64,000 nucleotides of DNA from Myroides sp. NP-2 (GCF_014145665.1 NZ_JACHTD010000009.1:97352-161351); one strand, 5' to 3'. Counted from the first letter of the stretch, positions 1 through 7,606 are shown. Notes: a model not told the origin generated them from the letters alone. Made by a program: numbers and translations.

Positions 1-653
1 CGAGACACCTCGACTTGTTGTCCTTCTAATGTAGTAATCCTATCCTTTCCCTCAAAGGTCATAGGCGTACCCTGAAAAATCAAAATGGTCGCCACAACTA
101 TACTCAAAGGCAATAAGATACGCGTAATGGATCGCGTAAAATACACGTAGAAGTTACCTAATTGGGTTGCTGTTTTATTTTTAAAAGCTTCAAATACCAC
201 TGCTGCTGCTGCCATTCCCGTGGCAGCACTAACGAATTGCAGAAACATCAAAGCCATTTGTGTCAAATAGGTTACCCCTGTTTCCCCAGCATAGTGCTGT
301 AAATTACAGTTGACCAAAAAGGATATAGCCGTATTGAATGCCAAATCAGGTGACATACTAGGGTTGTGGTCTGGGTTTAATGGTAAACTCCCCTGGGTGA
401 GCAATAGCACAAATACCAAGACAAACCAAACAACATTAATGGTGAGTAAAGCAAGAAGGTGCTGCTTCCAGTTCATCCCTTCGGCAGGGTTTATTTTACT
501 GATGCGATACAGTAGTTTCTCTAGTGGTGCTAATACCCCATCTAAAAAAGTCGACTGGCCTGCATAGACCTTTGCTATATAGTTCCCTAGGGGAATTGAG
601 ATTCCAATAGCCAATAAAAAAGTGACTAGGATTCCGGTGATTTCTGTATTCAT
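1..653 (-). CDS. kdpA: Potassium-transporting ATPase subunit A (KdpA), N-terminal part, cut by the left edge
   Basis: KdpA is the potassium-binding, ion-conducting membrane subunit of the KdpFABC P-type ATPase, used for high-affinity K+ uptake. The reading frame starts MNTEITGILV and stays open to the left edge, giving about 217 of the roughly 560 residues usual for the family. Hydrophobic segments lie near residues 6-25, 60-82 and 125-150. The stretch NCNLQHYAGETG is the family's first selectivity-filter region, and the sequence just before it (PDLAFNTAISF) also fits KdpA. The ATG at 653 directly follows the stop of a small upstream ORF (660-662). It is the distal visible gene of a kdp operon whose control region lies at 1037-1192. 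kdpB and kdpC should lie beyond the left edge. Confidence 0.93.
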   Translation of the reverse strand, partial: MNTEITGILVTFLLAIGISIPLGNYIAKVYAGQSTFLDGVLAPLEKLLYRISKINPAEGMNWKQHLLALLTINVVWFVLVFVLLLTQGSLPLNPDHNPSMSPDLAFNTAISFLVNCNLQHYAGETGVTYLTQMALMFLQFVSAATGMAAAAVVFEAFKNKTATQLGNFYVYFTRSITRILLPLSIVVATILIFQGTPMTFEGKDRITTLEGQQVEVS

Positions 654-659
654 ATTGAT

Positions 660-785
660 TTAATCAAGTACTAATAAAATTCGGTGAATGAGGTAGACGA
701 TGCCGTAGACCATCGTAAAGATCAATAGGATCATTCCTATATCTTTTACATTTTTTTTAAAATTGCTCAGGCTTGAATAAGACAT
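660..785 (-). CDS. Small membrane protein ORF between kdpF and kdpA (41 aa)
   Basis: A 41-residue frame begins MSYSSLSNFKKN and ends LLVLD, with one predicted membrane helix (about residues 17-39). Its first 29 bases overlap the end of kdpF in another frame, and its stop lies 6 bases before the kdpA start, so it would be translationally coupled to both. I do not recognise a family. The tight packing between two kdp genes and the clean transmembrane segment argue that it is translated. It could instead be a coupling leader with no role of its own. Confidence 0.5.
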   Translation of the reverse strand: MSYSSLSNFKKNVKDIGMILLIFTMVYGIVYLIHRILLVLD

Positions 786-834
786 AACACAAATAGACTA
801 ATACAGCCAAAGCGATTAAGAATAAAACAATCAT
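757..834 (-). CDS. kdpF: Potassium-transporting ATPase subunit F (KdpF)
   Basis: This 25-residue peptide begins MIVLFLIALAVLV and ends YVLFKPEQF. One transmembrane helix followed by a short V-L-F-K-P-E-x-F tail is the KdpF pattern. KdpF is a small lipid-like subunit that stabilises the KdpFABC complex in the inner membrane. It lies upstream of kdpA in the usual order F-A. The gene overlaps the following 41-residue frame by 29 bases and follows a 27-residue frame after a 9-base gap. Confidence 0.85.
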   Translation of the reverse strand: MIVLFLIALAVLVYLCYVLFKPEQF

Positions 835-843
835 AAGTAAGAT

Positions 844-927
844 TTAAAGTTGATCAAAAAAATTAATGGCTTTGTAAAAGGCGACAAAGCAGGCCACGCC
901 TAGGGCGATACAAGCTAGAATTATCAT
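844..927 (-). CDS. Tiny membrane peptide at the head of the kdp operon (27 aa)
   Basis: A 27-residue frame begins MIILACIALGVACF and ends NFFDQL: one membrane helix and a short polar tail, resembling KdpF in size and layout but not in its terminal motif. It is the first open frame after the probable sigma-54 transcription start near 1037 and ends 9 bases before kdpF. It may be an additional small Kdp subunit or a leader peptide. I cannot name a family. Support comes from position and hydrophobicity only. Confidence 0.5.
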   Translation of the reverse strand: MIILACIALGVACFVAFYKAINFFDQL

Positions 928-1047
928 GGTTATTCAGTTTTAAAATGGAACATATAGCACCGCTGTGCTGCTCTTGGTCAATGATTCGGAAATGCCTACA
1001 TGCTATAGGAACTGTTGGTTTCATAGAAGCTGATTTGCTCATACTAT

Positions 1048-1063
1048 AGCGAATGGCATACCA
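1048..1063 (-). promoter_or_regulatory. Sigma-54-type (-24/-12) promoter for the kdp operon
   Basis: Read on the minus strand the site is TGGTATGCCATTCGCT. Against the RpoN consensus TGGCACG-N4-TTGCW it matches 9 of 12 defined positions and keeps the invariant GG and GC pairs at exact spacing. The predicted start is near 1037, about 110 bases before the first kdp frame. An NtrC-type activator is encoded just upstream and two palindromes lie at about -111 and -143. A chance match is possible, but three concordant features support it. Confidence 0.6.
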
Positions 1064-1135
1064 CTTTAGCCTACAATTAGGTATAAGACTATAAATCAAC
1101 ATTTTACTTTAAAAAAGAAAGGTAGGGCAAAAAGT

Positions 1136-1192
1136 AAACCCTATCGTTTTGATAGGGTTTGCGCATGAGTGTCTATCATAATGATAGGGTTT
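1136..1192 (-). promoter_or_regulatory. Twin palindromes, probable upstream activator sites for the NtrC-type regulator
   Basis: Two copies of CTATC-N5-GATAG are centred at 1148 and 1180. Each is preceded on the minus strand by the same AAACC, giving the shared string AAACCCTATCA. The 32-base centre-to-centre distance equals three helical turns, so both would face the same side of DNA. The first copy extends to a perfect 10-base stem (AAACCCTATC/GATAGGGTTT). Neither is followed by a T-run on the minus strand, so a terminator role is unlikely. Confidence 0.6.
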
Positions 1193-1196
1193 ATAT

Positions 1197-1225
1197 AAAA
1201 AAAAAAGCTCCGAATTGGGAGCTTT
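1197..1225 (-). terminator. Rho-independent terminator after the response regulator gene
   Basis: On the minus strand an 8-base stem AAAGCTCC/GGAGCTTT with a short loop is followed by about ten T. It begins 17 bases after the regulator stop and separates that gene from the kdp control region, implying that kdp has its own promoter. Confidence 0.85.
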
Positions 1226-1241
1226 GTGTAGGCTATATGGA

Positions 1242-2588
1242 CTAGTTGAGGTTGTAATCTGCCATTTTCCGATACAACGTAGTCAAGGCAATTCCCAACA
1301 ATTCTGCAGTTTTGGTTTTATTGCCCTTGGTGTATTCCAATACTTTTTGGATGTGTTGCTTTTCAATGGAAGCCAGATCAAGTGCTGTGGTTTCTTGTCT
1401 TGTTTGTTCACTTTTTTGTTGTACTTCCCCAGGTAAGTCTTCTACTTGCAGGGAAACTCCCGTACACAGGATTAGGGCGCGTTCCATGGTGTTGCGCAGT
1501 TCTCTAATATTTCCCGGCCAAGAATAGTGCTGCATACAAGCTAAGGTTTCTCTTGCAATGGATTGTACTGGATTGAGCGATGTTGCTGCAAATTGTGCTC
1601 GGAAGTGTTCGGCTAATACAGGAATATCCTCCATGCGTTCTCTTAGGGCAGGCAAGCGAATTTCAAATACTGAAATGCGATAGTACAAATCTTCTCTAAA
1701 GTGTCCTGCTTTTATTTCTTTGTCAAAATTTCGGTTCGTTGCCGCAATAATACGCACATTGACTTGCGTGGGCTTCGTTTCTCCGATTTTAAAGAAAGTT
1801 CCTGTTTCCAATACGCGAAGCAGTTTGGCTTGTAGGCCTATCGGCATCTCTCCTATCTCATCTAAAAAGAGCGTTCCTTGGTGCGCTTCTTCAAACAACC
1901 CTTTTTGATCCTTGGTCGCATTAGTAAACGAACCCGCTTTATGACCAAATAATTCACTCTCGAGTAAATCCTTGCTAAAAGCCGAGCAATTAATCGCTAC
2001 AAAATTTGCTTTTGCACGCGTACTTGCTTGGTGAATCGCCTGAGCAAAGACTTCTTTTCCCGTTCCCGTTTCTCCAGTTAATAATACCGTAGCATTAGTT
2101 GGTGCAACCCGCTGCGCAAGGTGAATCGCTTCGGTGACTAAAGGTGCTGCTCCCAACACAGATTCGAAACCCGGTAGAGGCTCTTCTCTGCGGATTTGGT
2201 TTTGCTCTAAAGTGCGATTAACGCGAACCCGCTCCATAGCGCGGTAAAGCAAAGGCAAAATCTTGTTGTTGTCATCGCCTTTGGTAATATAGTCAAAGGC
2301 ACCACTCTTAATGGCTTGTACACTATCAGGTATATTGCCATAAGCCGTTAGTAAAATCATCTCTACCCAAGGATAGCTAGTCTTGACTTGCTCCACAAAA
2401 GCAACGCCATTTCCATCAGGTAGTTTAACGTCACAAACCACTACGTCTATAGTGAGTTGTTCTAATTTTTTAGTTGCTGTTTTCAAATCAGGCGCCTGAT
2501 AAACGTCAAAACCTTCTAACTCAATAATGCGAGCCAATAGTTTTCTCAATTTTTCCTCATCATCGACCACTAAAACCGTTTGTTTCAT
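1242..2588 (-). CDS. NtrC-family sigma-54-dependent response regulator, probable kdp activator
   Basis: The product (448 aa from MKQTVLVVDDEE) has three parts. A receiver domain (about 1-120) has the acidic pocket VVDDEE, phospho-acceptor Asp in VVVCDVKLPDG and the K of DYITKGD. An AAA+ domain (about 145-375) has Walker A GETGTGKE, Walker B FLDEIGEM and the sensor AATNRN. A Fis-type helix-turn-helix ends the protein (KTKTAELLGIALTTLYRK). The sigma-54 contact loop reads GSFTNA instead of GAFTGA, keeping F and T. An earlier in-frame ATG at 2633 exists, but homologous receivers begin at about the chosen ATG. The cognate kinase is not in view. A terminator and twin palindromes follow it, so the adjacent kdp operon is the natural target (inference). 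Confidence 0.9.
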   Translation of the reverse strand: MKQTVLVVDDEEKLRKLLARIIELEGFDVYQAPDLKTATKKLEQLTIDVVVCDVKLPDGNGVAFVEQVKTSYPWVEMILLTAYGNIPDSVQAIKSGAFDYITKGDDNNKILPLLYRAMERVRVNRTLEQNQIRREEPLPGFESVLGAAPLVTEAIHLAQRVAPTNATVLLTGETGTGKEVFAQAIHQASTRAKANFVAINCSAFSKDLLESELFGHKAGSFTNATKDQKGLFEEAHQGTLFLDEIGEMPIGLQAKLLRVLETGTFFKIGETKPTQVNVRIIAATNRNFDKEIKAGHFREDLYYRISVFEIRLPALRERMEDIPVLAEHFRAQFAATSLNPVQSIARETLACMQHYSWPGNIRELRNTMERALILCTGVSLQVEDLPGEVQQKSEQTRQETTALDLASIEKQHIQKVLEYTKGNKTKTAELLGIALTTLYRKMADYNLN

Positions 2589-2795
2589 CCTTCGCTTTTT
2601 TTGATTGGTTATTTTTATAAAGGTATAAAACAATCCGGTATTCCACTATGGATCCCTCCAATATGATAGCAGGATTTTTTGCTTTGATGATCTAGGGCGT
2701 TATACAGTAAAGGAGAATTTTTATAAAAATCACTTTTTTTAACGATCTTTGTATGAAACACCAAAAGAGGATTCTTCTTTATAGAATAAGTAGTT

Positions 2796-3467
2796 ATGAC
2801 TAAAACTGAGAAAGTAAACTTTGTGCTTGAAACGCTAGATGCTTTATATCCTGAAATTCCGGTTCCCTTAGATCACAAAGACCCTTATACGTTGCTGATT
2901 GCCGTATTATTATCCGCACAGTGTACAGATGAACGCGTCAATAAAATAACGCCTATTTTATTTGCCAAGGCGGATAATCCCTATGACATGGTAAAATTAA
3001 CGGTTGAGGAGATTCAAGATATTATACGTCCTTGTGGCTTATCACCGATGAAGAGTAAGGGGATTTATGGGTTGTCCAAGATCTTAATTGAGGAACACAA
3101 TGGAGAGGTCCCTGCGGATATGGAAGCCTTAGAGCGATTACCTGCGGTGGGACATAAAACGGCTTCGGTAGTAGTAGCCCAAGCCTTTGATATTCCTGCT
3201 TTTCCTGTAGATACGCATATTCACCGCTTGTTGTATCGTTGGGGATTCTCCAACGGCAAAAGTGTGCAACAAACAGAAAAAGACGCTAAACGCTTATTTC
3301 CTAAAGAACACTGGAATAAATTGCACTTACAATTGGTGTGGTATGGGCGTCAATATTCGCCTGCCCGTGGATGGAAATTAGAACTCGATATCATTACTAG
3401 TGTTATTGGACGCAAAACCGTTCTCAATGAATACTATAAAAAACAAGAAAAAAAAGCATCGAAATAA
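2796..3467 (+). CDS. nth: Endonuclease III, DNA glycosylase/AP lyase without iron-sulfur cysteines
   Basis: Endonuclease III removes oxidised pyrimidines and cleaves abasic sites in base-excision repair. The 223-residue product has the helix-hairpin-helix LPAVGHKTASVV with the catalytic Lys (GHKTA) near residue 118, and the catalytic Asp in FPVDTHIHRL near 136. The C-terminal region that holds a [4Fe-4S] Cys loop in E. coli Nth reads WYGRQYSPARGWKLELD here and contains no cysteine, so the cluster is absent. Length matches the family. It is a single-gene unit; its stop codon lies in the loop of its own terminator. Confidence 0.92.
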   Translation: MTKTEKVNFVLETLDALYPEIPVPLDHKDPYTLLIAVLLSAQCTDERVNKITPILFAKADNPYDMVKLTVEEIQDIIRPCGLSPMKSKGIYGLSKILIEEHNGEVPADMEALERLPAVGHKTASVVVAQAFDIPAFPVDTHIHRLLYRWGFSNGKSVQQTEKDAKRLFPKEHWNKLHLQLVWYGRQYSPARGWKLELDIITSVIGRKTVLNEYYKKQEKKASK

Positions 3468-3482
3468 TCGATGCTTTTTTTT
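3450..3482. terminator. Bidirectional terminator overlapping the end of nth
   Basis: A 12-base stem AAAAAAGCATCG/CGATGCTTTTTT encloses a 7-base loop that includes the nth stop codon. Runs of A and T on the two sides give T-tracts in both directions, so it also serves the small minus-strand ORF that ends at 3481. Confidence 0.85.
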
Positions 3483-3636
3483 AATTTACTTTAGCCGTTT
3501 TTAGGTTTGTTTCCACAAATTCACTGAAAGCTAGTTGAGACCAAAATTTAGAATACGTCAATAGCTTTTCAATCAACTCTGGTTTCGGTACCTTTGCTTC
3601 CGTTACGGTTAAAAGAGTCTTGTAATTTTTTTTCAT
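3481..3636 (-). CDS. Small hypothetical protein after the ECF sigma factor (51 aa)
   Basis: A 51-residue frame begins MKKNYKTLLTVTEAK and ends NLKTAKVN. It has a soluble, amphipathic composition with aromatic clusters (TYSKFWSQLAF) and no signal peptide or membrane helix. It starts 48 bases after the sigma-factor stop on the same strand and ends exactly at the shared terminator, which is what a genuine last gene of a two-gene unit would do. I do not recognise a family. A role beside the sigma factor is only suggested by position. Confidence 0.5.
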   Translation of the reverse strand: MKKNYKTLLTVTEAKVPKPELIEKLLTYSKFWSQLAFSEFVETNLKTAKVN

Positions 3637-3684
3637 AGAAAATCTGTTATATTCCTCTTTTATAACGGGCGATCTGAGACTTTA

Positions 3685-4269
3685 TTATATACTTAATGAT
3701 ATTTGTTTTTTTTCGAGCATTCGTCTCAAATTGATAATAGCGTAGCGCATTCTTCCCAAAGCTGTATTAATACTGACATCCGTTGCTTCGGCAATCTCTT
3801 TAAAACTCAGATCCTGATACAAGCGCATGCGGATCACCTCTTGCTGATCTTCAGGCAATTCTAAAATTAACTGTTGTAAATCTTCGGTAATCTGATTTTG
3901 TATTAACAATTCTTCAACGGTATCACTATCGTCTTTTAGAAAACTAAAAAAAGGCGTTTGTTCGGTATCATTGTGGATAACCGTGCGCTTTTCACGTCGA
4001 TAGTGATCCATAATTAGATTATGTGCAATGCGCATCACCCAGGAGATGAATTTGCCTTCTTCGTTATACTTTCCTGTTTTAAGGGTATTGATTACTTTGA
4101 TAAACGTATCTTGAAAGATGTCATTGGTTAATTCAACATCGTCCAATTTACTAAAAATAAATCCAAAAATCTTGGCTTGATGTCTTTTAATTAAAACTTC
4201 TAGCGCATATTCATTGCCCCTTCTATAATGCTGTACAAGGGTAGCATCTGGTAATTGACTTAATTCCAT
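3685..4269 (-). CDS. ECF-type RNA polymerase sigma-70 factor
   Basis: The 194-residue product has sigma region 2 (about 20-95) with the conserved DIFQDTFIKVI and WVMRIAHNLIMDHYRR segments, and region 4 (about 130-185) with LPEDQQEVIRMRLYQDLSFKEIA and a helix-turn-helix SINTALGRMRYAI. Regions 1.1 and 3 are missing, as is usual for extracytoplasmic-function factors. No anti-sigma gene is adjacent; the only gene behind it is a 51-residue unknown. The target regulon cannot be inferred here. Divergent uvrA shares the 222-base upstream region. Confidence 0.92.
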   Translation of the reverse strand: MELSQLPDATLVQHYRRGNEYALEVLIKRHQAKIFGFIFSKLDDVELTNDIFQDTFIKVINTLKTGKYNEEGKFISWVMRIAHNLIMDHYRREKRTVIHNDTEQTPFFSFLKDDSDTVEELLIQNQITEDLQQLILELPEDQQEVIRMRLYQDLSFKEIAEATDVSINTALGRMRYAIINLRRMLEKKQISLSI

Positions 4270-4355
4270 AACAAAATTCTTTTTATAGCTGTTCTATTCT
4301 GATCTAAAAAGTACTTTTGTTATATAGGCAATTGATTTTTATGTATTGAGTGTTA

Positions 4356-4373
4356 CAAATATATACAAAAATA
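4356..4373 (-). promoter_or_regulatory. Flavobacterial -7 elements for the ECF sigma gene
   Basis: Two overlapping-range matches to TAnnTTTG lie on the minus strand: TATATTTG (4356-4363) and TATTTTTG (4366-4373). They are 87-104 bases before the ATG at 4269. The region is very AT-rich, so one of them may be fortuitous. Confidence 0.4.
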
Positions 4374-4460
4374 TTTGTTAAAAAAAAGAAATAAAAAAAG
4401 GGAGGCCAATATAATTGATTTTTGGGAAGCTAAAGCATTTCATAAACTAAGATAAAAGCG

Positions 4461-4468
4461 TATTTTTG
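4461..4468 (+). promoter_or_regulatory. Flavobacterial -7 element for uvrA
   Basis: TATTTTTG matches TAnnTTTG exactly and ends 23 bases before the uvrA ATG. No clear TTG/TTTG -33 box is seen at the expected spacing. Confidence 0.5.
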
Positions 4469-4491
4469 TGTACTAAACACCAAAATATCAC

Positions 4492-7302
4492 ATGTCTAAA
4501 ATCGATTTTTCTAAACTAGATCCCAAGAAAAACATTATCATTAAAGGAGCACATCTCCATAACTTAAAGCATATAGATGTGGTGATTCCTAGAAATCAGA
4601 TGGTTGTCGTAACAGGACTTTCTGGTTCTGGAAAATCTTCTTTGGCTTTTGATACCCTATATGCGGAGGGACAGCGTCGTTATGTTGAGAGTTTGTCTTC
4701 GTATGCACGTCAATTCTTAGGGCGCATAGACAAACCTAAAGTGGAATACATCAAAGGTATTGCCCCTGCTATTGCCATTGAACAAAAGGTCAATACCACC
4801 AATGCGCGATCTACGGTGGGGACGTCTACGGAACTATATGACTACATCAAATTGCTCTTTGCTCGTATTGGGCATACCTACTCCCCTATATCGGGACAAG
4901 AAGTAAAGAAAGACACTGTAACTGATGTAACAACCTTAATCAAATCCTTTGCTTTAGATAGTAAATGGCTGTTATTAGCCCCTTTGTTGTTTGAGGAAGA
5001 AAGAACGTTAGCCGAGCACTTAGATGTTCTACTCAAACAGGGGTATGCTCGTTTATGGGTAAAAGGTGAAATGGTGCGTTTGGATGAGTTTCTAGGCTTG
5101 GAACCCGCACTTATTAATCAATTTTCTTTGGAGGATATCCGCCTGATCATTGATCGCATTGTGGTAAAAGATACAGACGAATTTTACAATCGTTTAGGTG
5201 ATGCTGTTGAAACTGCCTTTTTTGAAGGCAAGGGAACTTGTTATGTACGCAGCTTAGATGAAGATAAACAATACGAATTCAACAATCGATTTGAACTCGA
5301 TGGCATAACATTTTTAGAGCCTAATATTCACCTGTTTAGCTTTAATAATCCCTATGGCGCTTGTCCTGTTTGTGATGGCTATGGCAATGTAATTGGCATT
5401 GATGAAGAGTTGGTGTTCCCTAATACAGGACTCTCGGTATATGAAAATGCCGTTTTTCCTTGGCGTGGGGAATCCATGGGATGGTATCGCGATCAACTCG
5501 TTCAACATGCGTATAAATTTGATTTTCCCATTCATCGTCCTATTTTTCAGCTCACCGCAGAAGAAAAGGCACTCCTATGGGAAGGAAATGAATATTTTAC
5601 GGGTCTGAATGCTTTCTTTGAAGAACTAGAGGAAAAGAATTACAAAATACAAAATCGCGTTTTACTCTCGCGTTATAGAGGGAAAACGAAGTGCCCAACT
5701 TGTAAGGGAAAACGCTTGAGAAAAGAAGCAGGCTACGTTAAAATTGGTGGAAAAACCGTTTCTGATCTGGTTGATATGCCCATTGATAAATTAGTAGTTT
5801 TCTTTCAAGAGCTGAGGTTAACAGACTATGAACAGCAAGTAGCTAAGCGCTTACTCATCGAGATTAACAATCGATTAGGCTTTTTGTTAAACGTAGGTTT
5901 ATCCTACTTAACGCTCAACCGAAATTCATCTACACTTTCGGGTGGAGAATCTCAACGCATTAACCTAGCTACTTCGTTGGGAAGTAGTTTGGTTGGTTCC
6001 ATGTATATTCTCGACGAACCGAGTATTGGTCTACATCCCAAGGATGGAGAAAAGTTAATCCAAGTGCTTAAACAATTAAAGGCTTTAGGCAATACGGTAA
6101 TTGTTGTAGAGCACGATGAGGAAATCATGCAAGCAGCGGATCAGATTATCGATATTGGACCAGAAGCGGGTACTTTTGGAGGGGAATTAGTCGCACAGGG
6201 GACTTTAGCGGAAATTCTACAATCAGATTCCCTAACCGCACAATACCTCAATGGAACGAGAGCTATTGAAATACCTAAGAAAAGAAGATCGTATAAACAC
6301 TATATTGACATCATTGGTGCGAGAGAGCACAATTTAAAGAATATTGATGTTCGTTTTCCATTGGATTGCTTAACGGTAATCACTGGCGTTTCGGGAAGTG
6401 GAAAGAGTACGTTAGTCAAGCGTATATTATACCCTGCCCTTCAGAAAAAACTAACGGGACTAAGTGATAAACCAGGTCAATTTACCGCATTAGAAGGCAA
6501 ATTTGAACACATCAAGCAGATTGAATACGTAGATCAAAATCCAATCGGACGAAGCTCGCGTTCGAATCCCGTGACCTATATCAAAGCCTATGACGAAATT
6601 CGAGACTTATACGCCAAGCAAAATACGTCCAAATTAAGGGGGTATCAACCCAAGCATTTTTCGTTTAACGTAGACGGTGGACGATGTGAAGTGTGTAAAG
6701 GGGAAGGAAGTGTAACGGTAGAAATGCAATTTATGGCCGACGTGCACTTAGAGTGTGAAGCATGTCACGGTAAACGATTCAAGAAGGAAGTGCTCGAAGT
6801 GAATTTTGAAGGAAAAAACATAGACGATATTCTTCGCATGACTATTGATGATGCATTAGCCTTCTTCAAGCAATACAACCAAACGAAAATCGCTACGCGT
6901 TTGCAACCGCTACAAGACGTGGGATTGGGGTATGTCCAATTGGGACAATCTTCTTCTACGCTTTCGGGTGGTGAAGCACAACGCATTAAATTAGCGTCTT
7001 TCCTATTGGCAGGTTCAACGCGAGAAAAAGTGCTCTTTGTCTTCGATGAACCGACAACGGGCTTACACTTTCACGACATTAATAAACTCCTTACTGCTTT
7101 TAATGCACTGATCGATAAAGGACACTCCATCTTGGTTATCGAACACAATTTAGATTTGATCAAATGTGCAGATTATATCGTAGATATTGGCCCTGAAGGC
7201 GGAGAAAAAGGCGGTCAACTGATTGCTTTTGGTACTCCTGAGGAAGTAGCTGCATGCAAAGAATCCAGTACAGGACAGTTTTTAAAACATAAATTGAAGT
7301 AA
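4492..7302 (+). CDS. uvrA: Excinuclease ABC subunit A
   Basis: UvrA is the damage-recognition ATPase of nucleotide-excision repair, acting with UvrB. The 936-residue product has two ABC ATPase halves: Walker A GLSGSGKSS near residue 42 and GVSGSGKST near 634; signature motifs LSGGESQRI near 488 and LSGGEAQRI near 824; and Walker B ILDEPSIGLH and FDEPTTGLH. Zinc-binding pairs are visible as CPVC (about 290) with CPTC (about 403), and CEVC (about 731) with CEAC (about 757). Length is normal. It stands alone between its own promoter and a strong terminator. Confidence 0.97.
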   Translation: MSKIDFSKLDPKKNIIIKGAHLHNLKHIDVVIPRNQMVVVTGLSGSGKSSLAFDTLYAEGQRRYVESLSSYARQFLGRIDKPKVEYIKGIAPAIAIEQKVNTTNARSTVGTSTELYDYIKLLFARIGHTYSPISGQEVKKDTVTDVTTLIKSFALDSKWLLLAPLLFEEERTLAEHLDVLLKQGYARLWVKGEMVRLDEFLGLEPALINQFSLEDIRLIIDRIVVKDTDEFYNRLGDAVETAFFEGKGTCYVRSLDEDKQYEFNNRFELDGITFLEPNIHLFSFNNPYGACPVCDGYGNVIGIDEELVFPNTGLSVYENAVFPWRGESMGWYRDQLVQHAYKFDFPIHRPIFQLTAEEKALLWEGNEYFTGLNAFFEELEEKNYKIQNRVLLSRYRGKTKCPTCKGKRLRKEAGYVKIGGKTVSDLVDMPIDKLVVFFQELRLTDYEQQVAKRLLIEINNRLGFLLNVGLSYLTLNRNSSTLSGGESQRINLATSLGSSLVGSMYILDEPSIGLHPKDGEKLIQVLKQLKALGNTVIVVEHDEEIMQAADQIIDIGPEAGTFGGELVAQGTLAEILQSDSLTAQYLNGTRAIEIPKKRRSYKHYIDIIGAREHNLKNIDVRFPLDCLTVITGVSGSGKSTLVKRILYPALQKKLTGLSDKPGQFTALEGKFEHIKQIEYVDQNPIGRSSRSNPVTYIKAYDEIRDLYAKQNTSKLRGYQPKHFSFNVDGGRCEVCKGEGSVTVEMQFMADVHLECEACHGKRFKKEVLEVNFEGKNIDDILRMTIDDALAFFKQYNQTKIATRLQPLQDVGLGYVQLGQSSSTLSGGEAQRIKLASFLLAGSTREKVLFVFDEPTTGLHFHDINKLLTAFNALIDKGHSILVIEHNLDLIKCADYIVDIGPEGGEKGGQLIAFGTPEEVAACKESSTGQFLKHKLK

Positions 7303-7329
7303 AAAAAGGAGCGTATGCTCCTTTTTTTT
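7301..7329 (+). terminator. Terminator of uvrA
   Basis: The stem AGGAGC/GCTCCT, extended by A/T pairs, with loop GTAT is followed by eight T, immediately after the uvrA stop. Confidence 0.9.
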
Positions 7330-7376
7330 GGATAATGAATGACTGATATTGTCTATAGTAGTAGAAGCATACAACA

Positions 7377-7414
7377 AACAAAAAAGCTTGAGGTAATCCT
7401 CAAGCTTTTTTGTT
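7377..7414. terminator. Second strong hairpin terminator behind uvrA
   Basis: A perfect 17-base stem (7377-7393 with 7398-7414) and a TAAT loop carry six A and six T, so it can end transcription from either side. Only about 48 bases separate it from the uvrA terminator and no gene is visible between them. The following 7415-7606 is AT-rich and holds no gene that I can support. Confidence 0.7.
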
Positions 7415-7606
7415 GTTTTCTATTTGCTGTCAACCGTTAACCCATAATGCATTTCGCCCAACTCAGAATTTACTTTGCCATTATTTCACTCAACTTCCTT
7501 ACACTTATTTTTTTGATAAAAACAATAAAAAAACAAAAACACTTCATTTAATTAATTATTACATGAAAAATAATTGGTTTTATTATTTTATTTAGCAAAT
7601 AAAATA

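Noticed and set aside
863..1102. 79-codon open frame on the minus strand upstream of kdp
   Set aside because: It spans the sigma-54-type promoter and overlaps two tiny kdp frames; its composition is not protein-like and no start context supports it.
1136..1160. Hairpin at 1136-1160 as a terminator
   Set aside because: A better terminator lies at 1197-1225, and this stem has no T-run; spacing to the second palindrome favours protein-binding sites.
7410..7595. 61-codon plus-strand frame before the bacteriocin-like gene
   Set aside because: Low-complexity AT-rich sequence with no domain pattern; it overlaps the terminator T-tract and probably is chance.
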